From Alteromonas lipotrueae (lineage in GTDB: Bacteria > Pseudomonadota > Gammaproteobacteria > Enterobacterales > Alteromonadaceae), in contig NZ_JAESDI010000012.1 of assembly GCF_019249215.1 (NCBI RefSeq), positions 80,183 through 144,182 of the forward strand: a DNA stretch of 64,000 nucleotides, given 5' to 3'. This document shows positions 38,751 through 48,338 of this stretch, in pieces. A program made the position numbers and the translations under genes. Position 1 is the stretch's first letter; each line of letters starts with the position of its first letter. Below the pieces are notes generated by a model. That model did not search any database. It saw only the letters and a list, made by a program, of their open reading frames with translations, and was not told the origin of the DNA.

Positions 38751-39830
38751 TCAACTTGTCTCTGGTTTTCTCTGCTTTTGTGCTAGTTCTGCTTCCACAA
38801 TAGCGAGTCGTTCTTCAATTGCTTGACGAGACTCTACCATTTCATTGGCAAGCTCAGCCAACGATTTGAACTCAGCAAAACCGAGTTTCCTCGGATCCAT
38901 TCGCTGATATTGGCGCTTACACCGATAAAAGAACATAACGAAATTAGAAAAAGCGCGGTGAAATGTGGCAAAGCTCTTCACTAGGATTAAAATTAAAAGC
39001 ACTGACGTGAGCACCGCAATACTAATACTGTATATTTTTACTTTTTGCTCTTGGTTTTCAATAATAGGCTGTAAAGCTTTGTCGATTAACGTGAGCTGTT
39101 GTTCCACACTATGCGCTTGTCGCCGAAAGCGTCCCACCAATCCTTCATTATGAGTAAGACCTAATGTTTGATGGGCAACAGCAAGTGCCCCCACTGCTTC
39201 TTTATATAAGCCAAGTAATTCGTTTACCTGTTCAGATTTGCCCGCACTACGCGCTTGCGCCAGCCGCTCTATACTCTGAACGGCAAGGGTAGCGTAATAC
39301 TTATTGCGGGTTAACCGAAAATCGCGAATGGCCAACCTTGCGCTGTCAAGTTGAATGAGCGCATTAGATCCAACGTCGAAATACGACTGACTGAGCAATG
39401 CGCCCTCAGTCTCTATCATTTCCCCTAACAAACCAGATGTTGGTGTCAGCCCTATTTCGGTTTGTAACGTAACCACTTGTTGGAAAAGTTGTTGGTATTC
39501 ATGTACTCCCTCGGCTAAGTTTCCTAACTGCGACGTAGGCATATCATAATCGCTAATTAATGGCGTAAGCTGGTTAAGCCGAGTGCTAAAACTCTCAGAA
39601 CGCTCGATAAATAACTGAAAGTACTCCTGCTGATGGCGCATCAGAAAGTCTTTTTCATGCCGGCGCATCTGCAATAAATCTTGCCCCATACGAAGCAATA
39701 AGTCCCGCTGCTGATTTAATTCAATGAGCCTCTGCGTAAAATAATGCTGACTGACCACCAGCATGCCCATGCCAACAACACAAATCAGTGTCATTAGAAC
39801 AAGCCTAGATTTTATAGAGTCAAACTTCAT
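38751..39830 (-). CDS. Chemoreceptor-like membrane protein without a signalling domain
   Basis: A 359-residue membrane protein. TM1 is about 9-28. A helical periplasmic region (about 30-255, with RRHEKDFLMRHQQEYFQLF and ARLAIRDFRLTRNKYYA) resembles the helical bimodular (HBM) ligand-binding domains of chemoreceptors and kinases. TM2 is about 265-285 and a coiled-coil tail of about 70 residues follows. There is no methyl-accepting, kinase or GGDEF domain, so it is either a partial receptor or signals through a partner. ATG 39830 has GGAGA ten bases upstream. An upstream in-frame ATG (39881) lacks one. Confidence 0.7.
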   Translation of the reverse strand: MKFDSIKSRLVLMTLICVVGMGMLVVSQHYFTQRLIELNQQRDLLLRMGQDLLQMRRHEKDFLMRHQQEYFQLFIERSESFSTRLNQLTPLISDYDMPTSQLGNLAEGVHEYQQLFQQVVTLQTEIGLTPTSGLLGEMIETEGALLSQSYFDVGSNALIQLDSARLAIRDFRLTRNKYYATLAVQSIERLAQARSAGKSEQVNELLGLYKEAVGALAVAHQTLGLTHNEGLVGRFRRQAHSVEQQLTLIDKALQPIIENQEQKVKIYSISIAVLTSVLLILILVKSFATFHRAFSNFVMFFYRCKRQYQRMDPRKLGFAEFKSLAELANEMVESRQAIEERLAIVEAELAQKQRKPETS

Positions 39831-40175
39831 TCTTGGTATGTCTCCTAGAAAATGTTGTCTATTAACGCCAGGGCGTATCAAAAGCGAGCACGTGTATTGA
39901 AGATAGCCTAAAACCTGCCATTTAGAGCAACCGCTATACCCGCATCTACACCGGCACTGTTATTGGTACTTCCTCCCGTATATGCACTCTCCAAGTACGC
40001 AGTAACAGGAGTCAATATCAATGCTCGCTGACATATAGGGTGAAACCCCTATGTTCGAACAAAAAACAAACCGACATTATAAGGGCGTACCTTGCTGCAA
40101 AGGATACCTGAAGAAGATGACAGTCTTAAAACGGGATTATCTACACAAAAATGCAGTCTCATTTTGGAGAGAATA
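39831..40175. other. Intergenic region with subtilase operator
   Basis: 345 bp between the divergent chemoreceptor-like and subtilase genes. It contains the 18-bp inverted repeat at 40035-40052 and the subtilase leader with GGAG before ATG 40176. I see no further gene. Confidence 0.6.
40035..40052. promoter_or_regulatory. 18-bp operator, site 1 (subtilase 1)
   Basis: ATAGGGT-GAAA-CCCCTAT, one arm mismatch, 124-141 bp upstream of subtilase 1. One of four copies of the ATAGGGG-N4-CCCCTAT motif in 40-55 kb. Confidence 0.65.
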
Positions 40176-42656
40176 ATGAAAAAGTTTGCCCTATCTACCT
40201 TAGCTGCGGCCATGCTCGCAAGCCCAGCGGCTCACACGTTAGCTGATGCCTACATTGGCGCTCAGCTTACCGAAACACTCACCACTCTTGATGCAACAGA
40301 CTCACTTATGGCGGTCGTGACTTACGATCAGCTAGACCCGCTAGCCGAATCTCAATTACAACAACTCTTAAATCTCGGCATTTCAGAGGGGGTTCAATTC
40401 AAATCATTGCCAATCGTTGGTGTTATCGCCACGAAGGCACAGATAGATGCCATTGCAAAAATTGACGGCGTTCGCTCTGTATTTGCGAACCGTAAAATGA
40501 AGTTATATAACGCAGATGCTCGTGAAATTACGGGTGTTGCAGACCTTCAGAGCGATGGATTTATTCAGCGCAACGGTATGGAATTTACTGGTAAAGGCTC
40601 TACCGTAATGGTGATAGACTCGGGTATTGATGCCTCTCACCAAGATCACTTTTTCGGTGATACCGTAGTAGAAAATGTACAAGCCCTTACCCATGCTTCT
40701 GCAATTGGCATTACCGGTGTGACTGATGGCTTCACCTTGAAAGGCCAAGTAAATACCGACCTTAACTCAGGTCACGGAACGCATGTGGCAGGTACTATTG
40801 CGGGTAGCGGCAACATGTCCGATGGCAAATATATAGGCGCCGCGCCTGACGCTGATTTAATTGGGTATGGTTCCGGTGGGGCTGTTCTTTTACTAGATAC
40901 CATTGGCGGTTTCGACTTCGCCATTAGTAATGTTTACAGCTACAACAACCCAATCAAAGTCATTAGTAACTCTTGGGGCTCAAGCGGTAAGTACGAGCCA
41001 TTAGGGCCAGTGTCTTTAGCTACTTACAAGGCTCACAAGCTAGGTATGATAAGCGTTTTTGCTGCTGGTAACGATGGTCCAGGTGAAGATTCACATAATC
41101 CCTATGCGCAAATTCCATGGGGCATATCGGTAGGTGCAGGTGACAAATTTGGCGGCTTGGCAGACTTTTCTTCACGGGGATTAAACAGTGAGTCTGGTGA
41201 TTTCACTATGCCTGATGGCACCGAGTGGACTTATAACAACGAAGTTTCCGTCGTCGCCCCAGGTGTAGATATTGTTTCTACCCGAGCAACAACGAATTTA
41301 GCGGCGAATGGTGGCGAAGCAGATATTGATGCCATTGAAGCACAGAATCTGCCGTTCTATACCATGATTTCAGGCACTTCGATGGCAACCCCTCACGTGT
41401 CAGGCATCATTGCACTCTTGCTAGAAGCAAACCCATCTTTAGATAACACCTCAATCAAACAAATTTTGCAAGAAACAGCTACCAATATGCCAGGTTACGA
41501 GCGTTGGGAGGTAGGAGCGGGCTACGTTAATGCTCGCTCTGCAGTAGCTGCTGCACTCGACTATGATATGTCTCACAGCATAACTGTAAACAACTTGCCG
41601 TCGAAAACCTTCAAGGCCAACGCATTGGTATCAACCAGTGAGCGTACAGAAGTGTTCGACTTGTTCTACGCACCAGTGGGAGAGCCTGAAGTAAAGACCT
41701 TTGAGGTAGGCGAAAGCGAAGTGCTCGTTAAGGCCTCGGCAAGCACCCTCGCCAATTTAACTAAACTGGTATTAGTCGCGCCCGATGGTACCGAGTACTT
41801 TGGAAACTTAACCACACCAGTATTGAGCACTACAATGCGTGTTTCAGCTCCAGCAATGCCGGGCACCTGGGGAATCTATGTCTACGGTTTAACATCTCTT
41901 TCAGGTGTTCAAGCGGACCCTCTAGGTATCACCAATGGCCCAGGCGTTCCTGAAACGTTTGATGTGACTGTTTCGTTCGAAGAAAGCGGTGGTTATGAAG
42001 GGATTGATGATATTGAAGGCCATGCACAACAAAACGCGATTGAATTTGCGATTAGTGAGCGCTTAATGGATGCCCTTAACAACCGAGGCTTTTATCCAAA
42101 TGCGGGCTTAAAACGCAAAGATTTTGCCCGCTATGCTGTAATGGGCGGCGCAGTAAGACAATACCGTGACCTATTAAACGAAGACGTCCCTAACATTGGT
42201 GCCGTTCCAGGTTTTGATAAAGCATTTGTTGAGTCGGTTATGGTGAGTGGCGGCGCATTAAAAGATAACTTACGCAACCAATCACCCGTACTTTATAGCG
42301 AAGACGGCAGCGCCAACCCGTTTGGGGTAATGAGTAAGTTAGATACGGCTTATGCTATGGTGCAAATGCTAGGATTAGAGTCGGTTGCCACCAGTTTCGA
42401 CCCTGATGCCGACATTATTGTCGATTACAGCGGTGAACAAATCGTTCTCGCCGATCAAGACCAAATTCCAGCGGAGTTAAAAGGCTACGTCCAATTGGCT
42501 ATCACGATGTCGCTAATTAATGTCTCTTTTGGTACTGAACAGGCCCCTTTTAGTGTTACCCCAACGCTGACAGCAAGTTTTGACCCTGAGACGACTGTAA
42601 CGCGGGCGCACTACGCTGTACTTTCATCAAGATTGTTTACCCAATATTATGAGTGA
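40176..42656 (+). CDS. Secreted subtilase (S8) with C-terminal SLH-like repeats, paralogue 1
   Basis: An 826-residue secreted serine protease. Signal peptide ends near AHTLADA. An inhibitor I9-like propeptide (about 35-110) is followed by the S8 catalytic domain with Asp148 (VMVIDSGID), His200 (GHGTHVAGT) and Ser402 (SGTSMATPHVSG). A beta-rich region (about 470-600) precedes two stretches like S-layer homology motifs (GIDDIEGHAQQNAIEFAI and FDPETTVTRAHYAVLSSRL). ATG 40176 has GGAG upstream and gives a normal signal peptide. A longer frame from 40092 would not. It carries operator site 1 and resembles the subtilase at 48974 across its whole length. Confidence 0.92.
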   Translation: MKKFALSTLAAAMLASPAAHTLADAYIGAQLTETLTTLDATDSLMAVVTYDQLDPLAESQLQQLLNLGISEGVQFKSLPIVGVIATKAQIDAIAKIDGVRSVFANRKMKLYNADAREITGVADLQSDGFIQRNGMEFTGKGSTVMVIDSGIDASHQDHFFGDTVVENVQALTHASAIGITGVTDGFTLKGQVNTDLNSGHGTHVAGTIAGSGNMSDGKYIGAAPDADLIGYGSGGAVLLLDTIGGFDFAISNVYSYNNPIKVISNSWGSSGKYEPLGPVSLATYKAHKLGMISVFAAGNDGPGEDSHNPYAQIPWGISVGAGDKFGGLADFSSRGLNSESGDFTMPDGTEWTYNNEVSVVAPGVDIVSTRATTNLAANGGEADIDAIEAQNLPFYTMISGTSMATPHVSGIIALLLEANPSLDNTSIKQILQETATNMPGYERWEVGAGYVNARSAVAAALDYDMSHSITVNNLPSKTFKANALVSTSERTEVFDLFYAPVGEPEVKTFEVGESEVLVKASASTLANLTKLVLVAPDGTEYFGNLTTPVLSTTMRVSAPAMPGTWGIYVYGLTSLSGVQADPLGITNGPGVPETFDVTVSFEESGGYEGIDDIEGHAQQNAIEFAISERLMDALNNRGFYPNAGLKRKDFARYAVMGGAVRQYRDLLNEDVPNIGAVPGFDKAFVESVMVSGGALKDNLRNQSPVLYSEDGSANPFGVMSKLDTAYAMVQMLGLESVATSFDPDADIIVDYSGEQIVLADQDQIPAELKGYVQLAITMSLINVSFGTEQAPFSVTPTLTASFDPETTVTRAHYAVLSSRLFTQYYE

Positions 42657-42675
42657 TAACAGCTAAATGAGAAAC

Positions 42676-42705
42676 GGAGCCGTTATAGTAGTTGATAACG
42701 GCTCC
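42676..42705 (+). terminator. Hairpin after subtilase 1
   Basis: Perfect 11-bp stem GGAGCCGTTAT / ATAACGGCTCC with an 8-nt loop, 20 bp after the stop. No strong U-run is directly adjacent, so it could be a partial terminator letting some transcripts into the next genes. Confidence 0.6.
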
Positions 42706-42749
42706 AATTCGGGTTACTTTTTGAACAAGGTTTAATAGAGATTGGTATT

Positions 42750-43592
42750 ATGAAGATATCTCAAATGAAGTTTAAGCTCTTAATCAGCGTTGCTACCCTT
42801 GCGGTAATGATGTTTTCTGCCGCCCAAGCTCAAGTCGTTCTACCCAATTTACTTACAGTCGATAACAACCGCATTCAAGCAAAATTATCACTAACTACAG
42901 CGATTGAAGTAGACCTTACCATCGAGTTTGAAAATAGTATTGGCCTTCATGCTAGTAACTTTGACATTACGGCCGAGCTTCTCGACCCTAGTGACTTATT
43001 AATTACCGACCGCCTACCATCATTATTAACTAGCGCGACATCGGGCTTTCCGGTATTGGTATCAATATCACCAAAAGCAAATTCGGGTTTTGGTTTTGAA
43101 GGCGTTGCCATGGTAGAGCTTTATACCAAAGCGCTTCATTACGTCCCTACCACTCCATTTCGGCTCTTTACCTCTCACGCAGATGGCACTTTTGAAGATA
43201 TCACCACACTGACATCTTCCGGTAGCCTTCGCGCAAGAGGCAGCACGGGCCAATTCTCTGACTTCATTATTCTGCTTGATACGCGCGCGCCAAGTGCAGT
43301 CATTAGCGATAAAGTCAGTAATATCAGCCAAACCGTCAATAACAATAGAAGCGATATCTCTTTGGTACTTCAAGGAGCACTAGATAGCGGAATTAACGAC
43401 ATTCAAAATGCATTAGCAATAAATGATGATGCCGCTGCATTAACTGCAGTGGACAGCCTAATTTCGGTTGTTGATAATGCCTCTGGTAGTGAGATTCCTG
43501 ATGTATGGCTTGCCAACGGTAGTGTGGTAAACGCAAAAGGGATATTGCTTACACAAATGCAAACCCTTCGTTTCAGTTTACGTACACTGTAA
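42750..43592 (+). CDS. Secreted protein of unknown function in the signalling cluster
   Basis: A 280-residue exported protein with a signal peptide ending FSAAQAQ. Residues about 27-190 look beta-rich (VDLTIEFENSIGLHASNFDITAELLDP), and the last 90 are helical with repeated Asp/Ala segments (SLVLQGALDSGINDIQNALAINDDAAAL). I recognise no named family. It lies between subtilase 1 and the FHA-GAF gene on the same strand, with 25 bp to the latter, so it probably belongs to the system, perhaps as a substrate, ligand or periplasmic partner. Confidence 0.65.
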   Translation: MKISQMKFKLLISVATLAVMMFSAAQAQVVLPNLLTVDNNRIQAKLSLTTAIEVDLTIEFENSIGLHASNFDITAELLDPSDLLITDRLPSLLTSATSGFPVLVSISPKANSGFGFEGVAMVELYTKALHYVPTTPFRLFTSHADGTFEDITTLTSSGSLRARGSTGQFSDFIILLDTRAPSAVISDKVSNISQTVNNNRSDISLVLQGALDSGINDIQNALAINDDAAALTAVDSLISVVDNASGSEIPDVWLANGSVVNAKGILLTQMQTLRFSLRTL

Positions 43593-43617
43593 ATCGCGAG
43601 TTATACGGAGCCTTGTT

Positions 43618-44445
43618 ATGCCATTGCAAATTGCAGTATCTCAGCCTAATGGCAGCGTAGCAGAGCACGTACTTTTTGAGGGTAGACAGTATCGAATAGG
43701 TCGGGCGCAAAATGCTGACATTATTATTGCGCATCCTCAAATCTCTCGCTTGCATGCCGAATTACAGGCCACTAACGACAGTTTATGGCAATTAAATGAT
43801 ACCAGTTCAACAGGTTGCTTCAGTGGCGGTGTGCCCGTTAAAAATATTGCGATTAATAAACCTCAGCATTTATTTTTCGGCCCAATATCATGCAAACTTA
43901 CACCGGTTGAGCATAGCAAAGTTATTCAGTTAGATAGTCAACGCGTATGGCGAGAGCGACAACTAAAGCGTTATCAAAACCAACTTCAAAACTGTAATGA
44001 CAGTAGCGCACTAATTCATTTAGCTCGAGAATGTTTAATTCAGTCGTTAGCTTGCGAGCGCGCCTCACTCATCTTATTTGATGAGGAAAATAAAGCATTG
44101 TTTGGTTTGGGTCACGAGCCATGGATGAATTCGGAGAACTTCACCGGTAGCCGCACTATTATTCGACGTACGATGGAAACAAACGCGGTGCTGGCGGTAG
44201 GCAATATTGTTGCCGACAACTCTCTTAACGCTCAACAAAGTATTATTCGCAATGGCATTCAGGCCGCTATCAGTGTTCCCGTTTGCATAGACGGTAAACC
44301 AGTAGGGGTTTTATACGCCGATTCCCTTGTGGGGAGACGCTATTTCACCGAAACTGACATCGAGTTTGCCAGGTCTCTCGCTAATTTATTGTCTCTTCGT
44401 TTGTTATTCCACGCCATAGAGCATAAACTTTCTCTAATTAATTAG
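43618..44445 (+). CDS. FHA-GAF protein
   Basis: A 275-residue cytoplasmic protein. The N-terminal FHA domain (about 1-95) has the phosphothreonine-binding GR(A) and SRLHAEL and STG motifs (YRIGRAQNADI, ISRLHAELQ, NDTSSTGCF). A GAF domain fills about 125-270 (ERASLILFDEENKALFGLG, AAISVPVCIDGKPVGVLYADS). FHA domains read threonine phosphorylation, so the Ser/Thr kinase encoded next is the natural partner. There is no output domain, so it may recruit or tune the kinase. GGAG about ten bases upstream. Confidence 0.85.
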   Translation: MPLQIAVSQPNGSVAEHVLFEGRQYRIGRAQNADIIIAHPQISRLHAELQATNDSLWQLNDTSSTGCFSGGVPVKNIAINKPQHLFFGPISCKLTPVEHSKVIQLDSQRVWRERQLKRYQNQLQNCNDSSALIHLARECLIQSLACERASLILFDEENKALFGLGHEPWMNSENFTGSRTIIRRTMETNAVLAVGNIVADNSLNAQQSIIRNGIQAAISVPVCIDGKPVGVLYADSLVGRRYFTETDIEFARSLANLLSLRLLFHAIEHKLSLIN

Positions 44446-44521
44446 AATAATATTGGTTTCACTCGTTGCGATATGCCCAGCAAAGCGCGCGAGATGAAGC
44501 CTATGCTGTAGTAATTGTAGT

Positions 44522-47500
44522 GTGGAGATGCGTTTGACTGGGCCGGGGAATATACCTTCAACGCCAGAACATTTTCAAACTGAGGCTTTGTCATCAGGGC
44601 CTAGACTTGCCTCCGGAACCATACTTTCTGATAGGTTTCGTATTATTCAACAGTTAGGGGCAGGCACTCAGGCCAGTGTTTATGCCGCCAAAGACGAGTT
44701 ACTTGCGGTTGATGTAGCACTGAAACTCATCCCTGGCGCCGCAACTGATCCAGCCAGTATGCAGGTACTTCGCAATGAAGTTGTTATTGCTCGACAACTT
44801 CAACACCCTAATATTATTCGTGTTCACGATGTATTTGCTGACGAGTATTACGCCTTTTTCACTATGGAGTACATAGAAGGTGAGCCATTATTCGAGCGCC
44901 TTCAACGCCCTATTTCTCGCACCACATATCAAAAATGGTCGCACCAATTACTTGATGCTATTGCCACCTGTCAAAGCGTAGATATTAAACACGGTGATAT
45001 AAAACCCGACAATATCCTTATTGATTCGAATGATAACTTATTACTCATTGATTTCGGCATAGGCCAATCGGAACAAAATGGTGAGCAAACGAGTGGCCAT
45101 TTACAGTACTCGGCTCCAGAAGTGATTCACTCGGGAACGGCAGGTGAATTTTCAGATACCTACAGTGCCGGTAAAGTGCTTAAGGATATGCTCGGTTGTG
45201 TGGCGTTATCATCATTTTCGTTATCTGACACTGTGTGGCTTAGAAAGCAAACTCAGTTTATTCGTAACCTTACCCATCAAATTCCAGAAAAACGCCCCAC
45301 CCTAACACAAGCGCTGAACCACGCTAACACGCCCGCTTCATCGTCAAAATTCGTAGCCGTGTTCATCATTTTTATACTTGTGTTAGCAACGATTGCAATT
45401 ACCTTTATGGTGAATAAAACAAAATCTAATCAGGATGGGTTCGGCAGTAAAACCTTACAACTCGCTATAATTCACGATAACAACTATCCACTATTAGGCA
45501 CCATTAGTGACTTACTTCGCTACCCTCTTTCAACCCACCCTGATGTTGCTTTGGTCAGCGAAAACGAAAGCACTACGATAATTGGAAATTTAGCACTGTC
45601 CCCTATGGATAATGACAATGATAGAGTGGATTTCAGTGCAATCCTTGGTACCGATAGTCTGTTGTTACTTGATGCAACTCCCACTAGCAGTCAGTCTTAC
45701 TTACTTCACGCCAGCGTACTTAGTATGCCGGCCAATACGCAGATATTTACGGTAAGTCATTCTATTACGACCAGCAGCTTGGCTAACGATTTAGATGCCT
45801 TTGCCGACAAGCTCGTTGAAGCATTGTTTTCTCATTTAAAAACCGAGGTAGACACCCCAGACTTACGTTACTTAAATGCGTTACATGATGCCTGGGAGGC
45901 CGGGCCGGCCCTTGCTCGTGAAGATGCTATTGAGGCGATGATAACCAGTACACCAGATTACCCTGGGGGGTGGGTAGCTAATGCTGAACTAGCGTTAAAT
46001 AATAACGATATTTTGGTCGCCAGAGAGTCTCTAGATACCTTAATGGCAATGCCCGACATCGGCGAGTATTGGCGTTTGCAGGGAGAGCTACTTCGGGCGC
46101 AAATAGATGATAATCTTTCGTTGGCCCAACAATCCATTGATGCGTTAATTAGCCATTACCCTAATCGTGCCGACTTACTTGCCATGCGAGCTGATATCCA
46201 TCAGTGGGCTAACGAGCCACTATTGGCCATGGACGATTACCAAGCCGCGTTGCAATTACGTCCCAATGATGGCCAACTTTGGTTTGAACTTGCGCGTTTG
46301 CAAATAATGGATGGCAACATTGACACTGCCATTAGTGAAACCCTTACTCAAGCGCTAATTGCCTTTAGAAAAGTTAAAAACAAGGTAGGTGAAAGCTTAG
46401 TACTTAATGCTTTTGGTATCGCTCACTTGCGTATTGCAGAGCACGCTACCGCAGCATCGTATTTTCAAGATGCACTATCACTTAGGGATGCTACATCCCA
46501 ACCTTCTGAACGAGCCAAAACACTTGCCAACTTAGCTATCGCAGCATCACTTACTCGCAAAATCGAACTAGCCGAATCTTCGTTAAAAGAGGCTTTGTCA
46601 CTCATAATGGATATTGGTGATCTGGAACAAGAAGCTCACATCAATGACACGTTAGGGTTTCTCTATGAAGAGCAAGGTGAGTTCGAAAAAGCGCTTTTGC
46701 ACTATAAACGTGGTTTAGATATTCGGGTACAAATCGATGACAAAGTGCTAAAACCAGAAAGCATGAGTAACGTAGCTTATATGCACTTTTTGATTGGCGA
46801 TCTGTCCCTTGCTGATATTTATTGGCAACAGGCGAAAACGTTATTTGAGAGGAACAACGATCAGTCTCATCTGCTTCGTACGTATCAAAACCTTGCACAG
46901 TTAAGTTTAGTAAAGGGCGACAATAATGCCGCCACCCGCTATCTTTCTGAAGTTGAGGGTAAGTTGAACCAGCAAAACGACCAAGAAAAAATGGTAAACC
47001 ACCTGCTGTTAAGTTACTTCCATTTTACTAATGGGAAGTTAATTGAAGCCCTTACCCAAATAGAGCAAGCGAAGCAATTAGCTGAGCGTGCATCAGACAC
47101 TCGAGCACTGATTGAGGTAAGTTTATGGCATGGCGAAGTCTGTCTTCGCACAGCAGATTGGCAATGCGTAACAGAGGTGCTTTCGAGTATCGACAGCGAA
47201 GTTGTTAAAGAAAGGCGCGATCAGCATGCTGTCATGCAGTGGCTACTGTTAGCATCACAACATCAACAACAACCAATAAATACAACCGGCTTTAGCCCGT
47301 CTTTCGACACATCTCATATTCCCGTAGTCACAGAACTTAAAATTTTATTGGATATTCAACACCGATTTAATCTTGAGCCTGACAGTGAAGTGATGCAGAC
47401 GATTAATACGCTTATTAAGCCAACTTATTATCAGCCTTATCTACATTGGCTATATCTTGAGGTAAGGGCCGGCAAAACTGAGCTAGCCAAAACCCTAGCG

Positions 47501-47656
47501 CAACAATTAGCAGTGCATCCCAATTACTGGCGCAATCACGTTTACTATTCAGTTTTTCCAAAGTACGAAGCCAAACTACAGCCATTACGTACACAGTGGC
47601 TAGAGCAGCTTTCTGAAACGCAAGCATTAGAATATAGGCAGGCCTACCTTGAGTGA
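44522..47656 (+). CDS. Membrane Ser/Thr protein kinase with large TPR exodomain
   Basis: A 1044-residue Hanks-type kinase. The cytoplasmic kinase domain (about 38-265) has LGAGTQASVYAAKD, Lys68, Glu86, Asp159 in HGDIKPDN, Asp177 in DFG and SAPE, so all catalytic residues are present. The HRD arginine is replaced by Gly, so activation-loop phosphorylation may not be required. One membrane segment (about 276-297) is followed by some 740 residues that should be periplasmic. From about 560 these contain TPR repeats (LLAMDDYQAALQLRPND, AASYFQDALSLR, ALLHYKRGLDIR). The start is GTG 44522 or ATG 44528, uncertain because of a weak site. It overlaps the kinase gene downstream. Confidence 0.88.
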   Translation: MEMRLTGPGNIPSTPEHFQTEALSSGPRLASGTILSDRFRIIQQLGAGTQASVYAAKDELLAVDVALKLIPGAATDPASMQVLRNEVVIARQLQHPNIIRVHDVFADEYYAFFTMEYIEGEPLFERLQRPISRTTYQKWSHQLLDAIATCQSVDIKHGDIKPDNILIDSNDNLLLIDFGIGQSEQNGEQTSGHLQYSAPEVIHSGTAGEFSDTYSAGKVLKDMLGCVALSSFSLSDTVWLRKQTQFIRNLTHQIPEKRPTLTQALNHANTPASSSKFVAVFIIFILVLATIAITFMVNKTKSNQDGFGSKTLQLAIIHDNNYPLLGTISDLLRYPLSTHPDVALVSENESTTIIGNLALSPMDNDNDRVDFSAILGTDSLLLLDATPTSSQSYLLHASVLSMPANTQIFTVSHSITTSSLANDLDAFADKLVEALFSHLKTEVDTPDLRYLNALHDAWEAGPALAREDAIEAMITSTPDYPGGWVANAELALNNNDILVARESLDTLMAMPDIGEYWRLQGELLRAQIDDNLSLAQQSIDALISHYPNRADLLAMRADIHQWANEPLLAMDDYQAALQLRPNDGQLWFELARLQIMDGNIDTAISETLTQALIAFRKVKNKVGESLVLNAFGIAHLRIAEHATAASYFQDALSLRDATSQPSERAKTLANLAIAASLTRKIELAESSLKEALSLIMDIGDLEQEAHINDTLGFLYEEQGEFEKALLHYKRGLDIRVQIDDKVLKPESMSNVAYMHFLIGDLSLADIYWQQAKTLFERNNDQSHLLRTYQNLAQLSLVKGDNNAATRYLSEVEGKLNQQNDQEKMVNHLLLSYFHFTNGKLIEALTQIEQAKQLAERASDTRALIEVSLWHGEVCLRTADWQCVTEVLSSIDSEVVKERRDQHAVMQWLLLASQHQQQPINTTGFSPSFDTSHIPVVTELKILLDIQHRFNLEPDSEVMQTINTLIKPTYYQPYLHWLYLEVRAGKTELAKTLAQQLAVHPNYWRNHVYYSVFPKYEAKLQPLRTQWLEQLSETQALEYRQAYLE

Positions 47657-48338
47657 TATTGAGCAGCAGCTGGCCTCAATTCGAGCCCTTCAAGATTCTT
47701 TAAAAAACAGACTTGATGACGAACAAGCTACACTTCAAAAGCTCGCTAAACGTTTATGGGCGCAACAAGAATCTGAAAAAGCAAAGTTATCCCGTGAATT
47801 ACACGATGGTATTGGTCAGCTTTTAACAGGGCTAACTCGACGCTTGCAGGCCTTGTCAGCAGATTCGCCTGAGCTTGAAAATTTGCATGGTTTGGCAGAA
47901 ATGGCGTTAAATGATGTGCGCCAATTATCGAGGTTGATGAGCCCTACCATTTTAGATGATTTGGGGTTAAAACCTGCATTAAGCTGGCTTTGCCGTAACT
48001 TGCTCAGCTCTGAAGATATCGAGTATGAATGCACCATTGATATTCCAGCAGATATTGCTAAAGATGTGAGTATTTTACTCTTTCGCATTGCACAAGAAAC
48101 CTTGGTTAATACCATAAAACATAGCCACGCGAGCAAAGTAACGTTAAGTCTTGCCTTTCATAATAATGTTATTCGCTTAGATATTGTGGACAATGGTGAC
48201 GGATTTGATAAAACAACCGTAGAGCCTGGTGTGGGCTTATCGAGCATTCGAGATCGAGCTAAGGCGTTCAACGCACAATTAGTGTTAACGTCGGCTATAG
48301 GTCAAGGCACAAGAACAACAGTAACGGTACCCGTATGA
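47649..48338 (+). CDS. Soluble NarX-type histidine kinase
   Basis: A 229-residue cytosolic histidine kinase without membrane segments. An N-terminal coiled coil (about 1-40) is followed by HisKA_3 with His52 (SRELHDGIGQLLTG) and HATPase (QETLVNTIKHSHA, DNGDGFD, GVGLSSIRDRA). It has no sensor domain, so its input probably comes from a partner such as the FHA-GAF protein or the Ser/Thr kinase. TTG 47649 seems the start because no ATG is available before the H-box. It overlaps the kinase gene by 8 bp and the regulator gene by 4 bp (ATGA). Confidence 0.88.
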   Translation: MSDIEQQLASIRALQDSLKNRLDDEQATLQKLAKRLWAQQESEKAKLSRELHDGIGQLLTGLTRRLQALSADSPELENLHGLAEMALNDVRQLSRLMSPTILDDLGLKPALSWLCRNLLSSEDIEYECTIDIPADIAKDVSILLFRIAQETLVNTIKHSHASKVTLSLAFHNNVIRLDIVDNGDGFDKTTVEPGVGLSSIRDRAKAFNAQLVLTSAIGQGTRTTVTVPV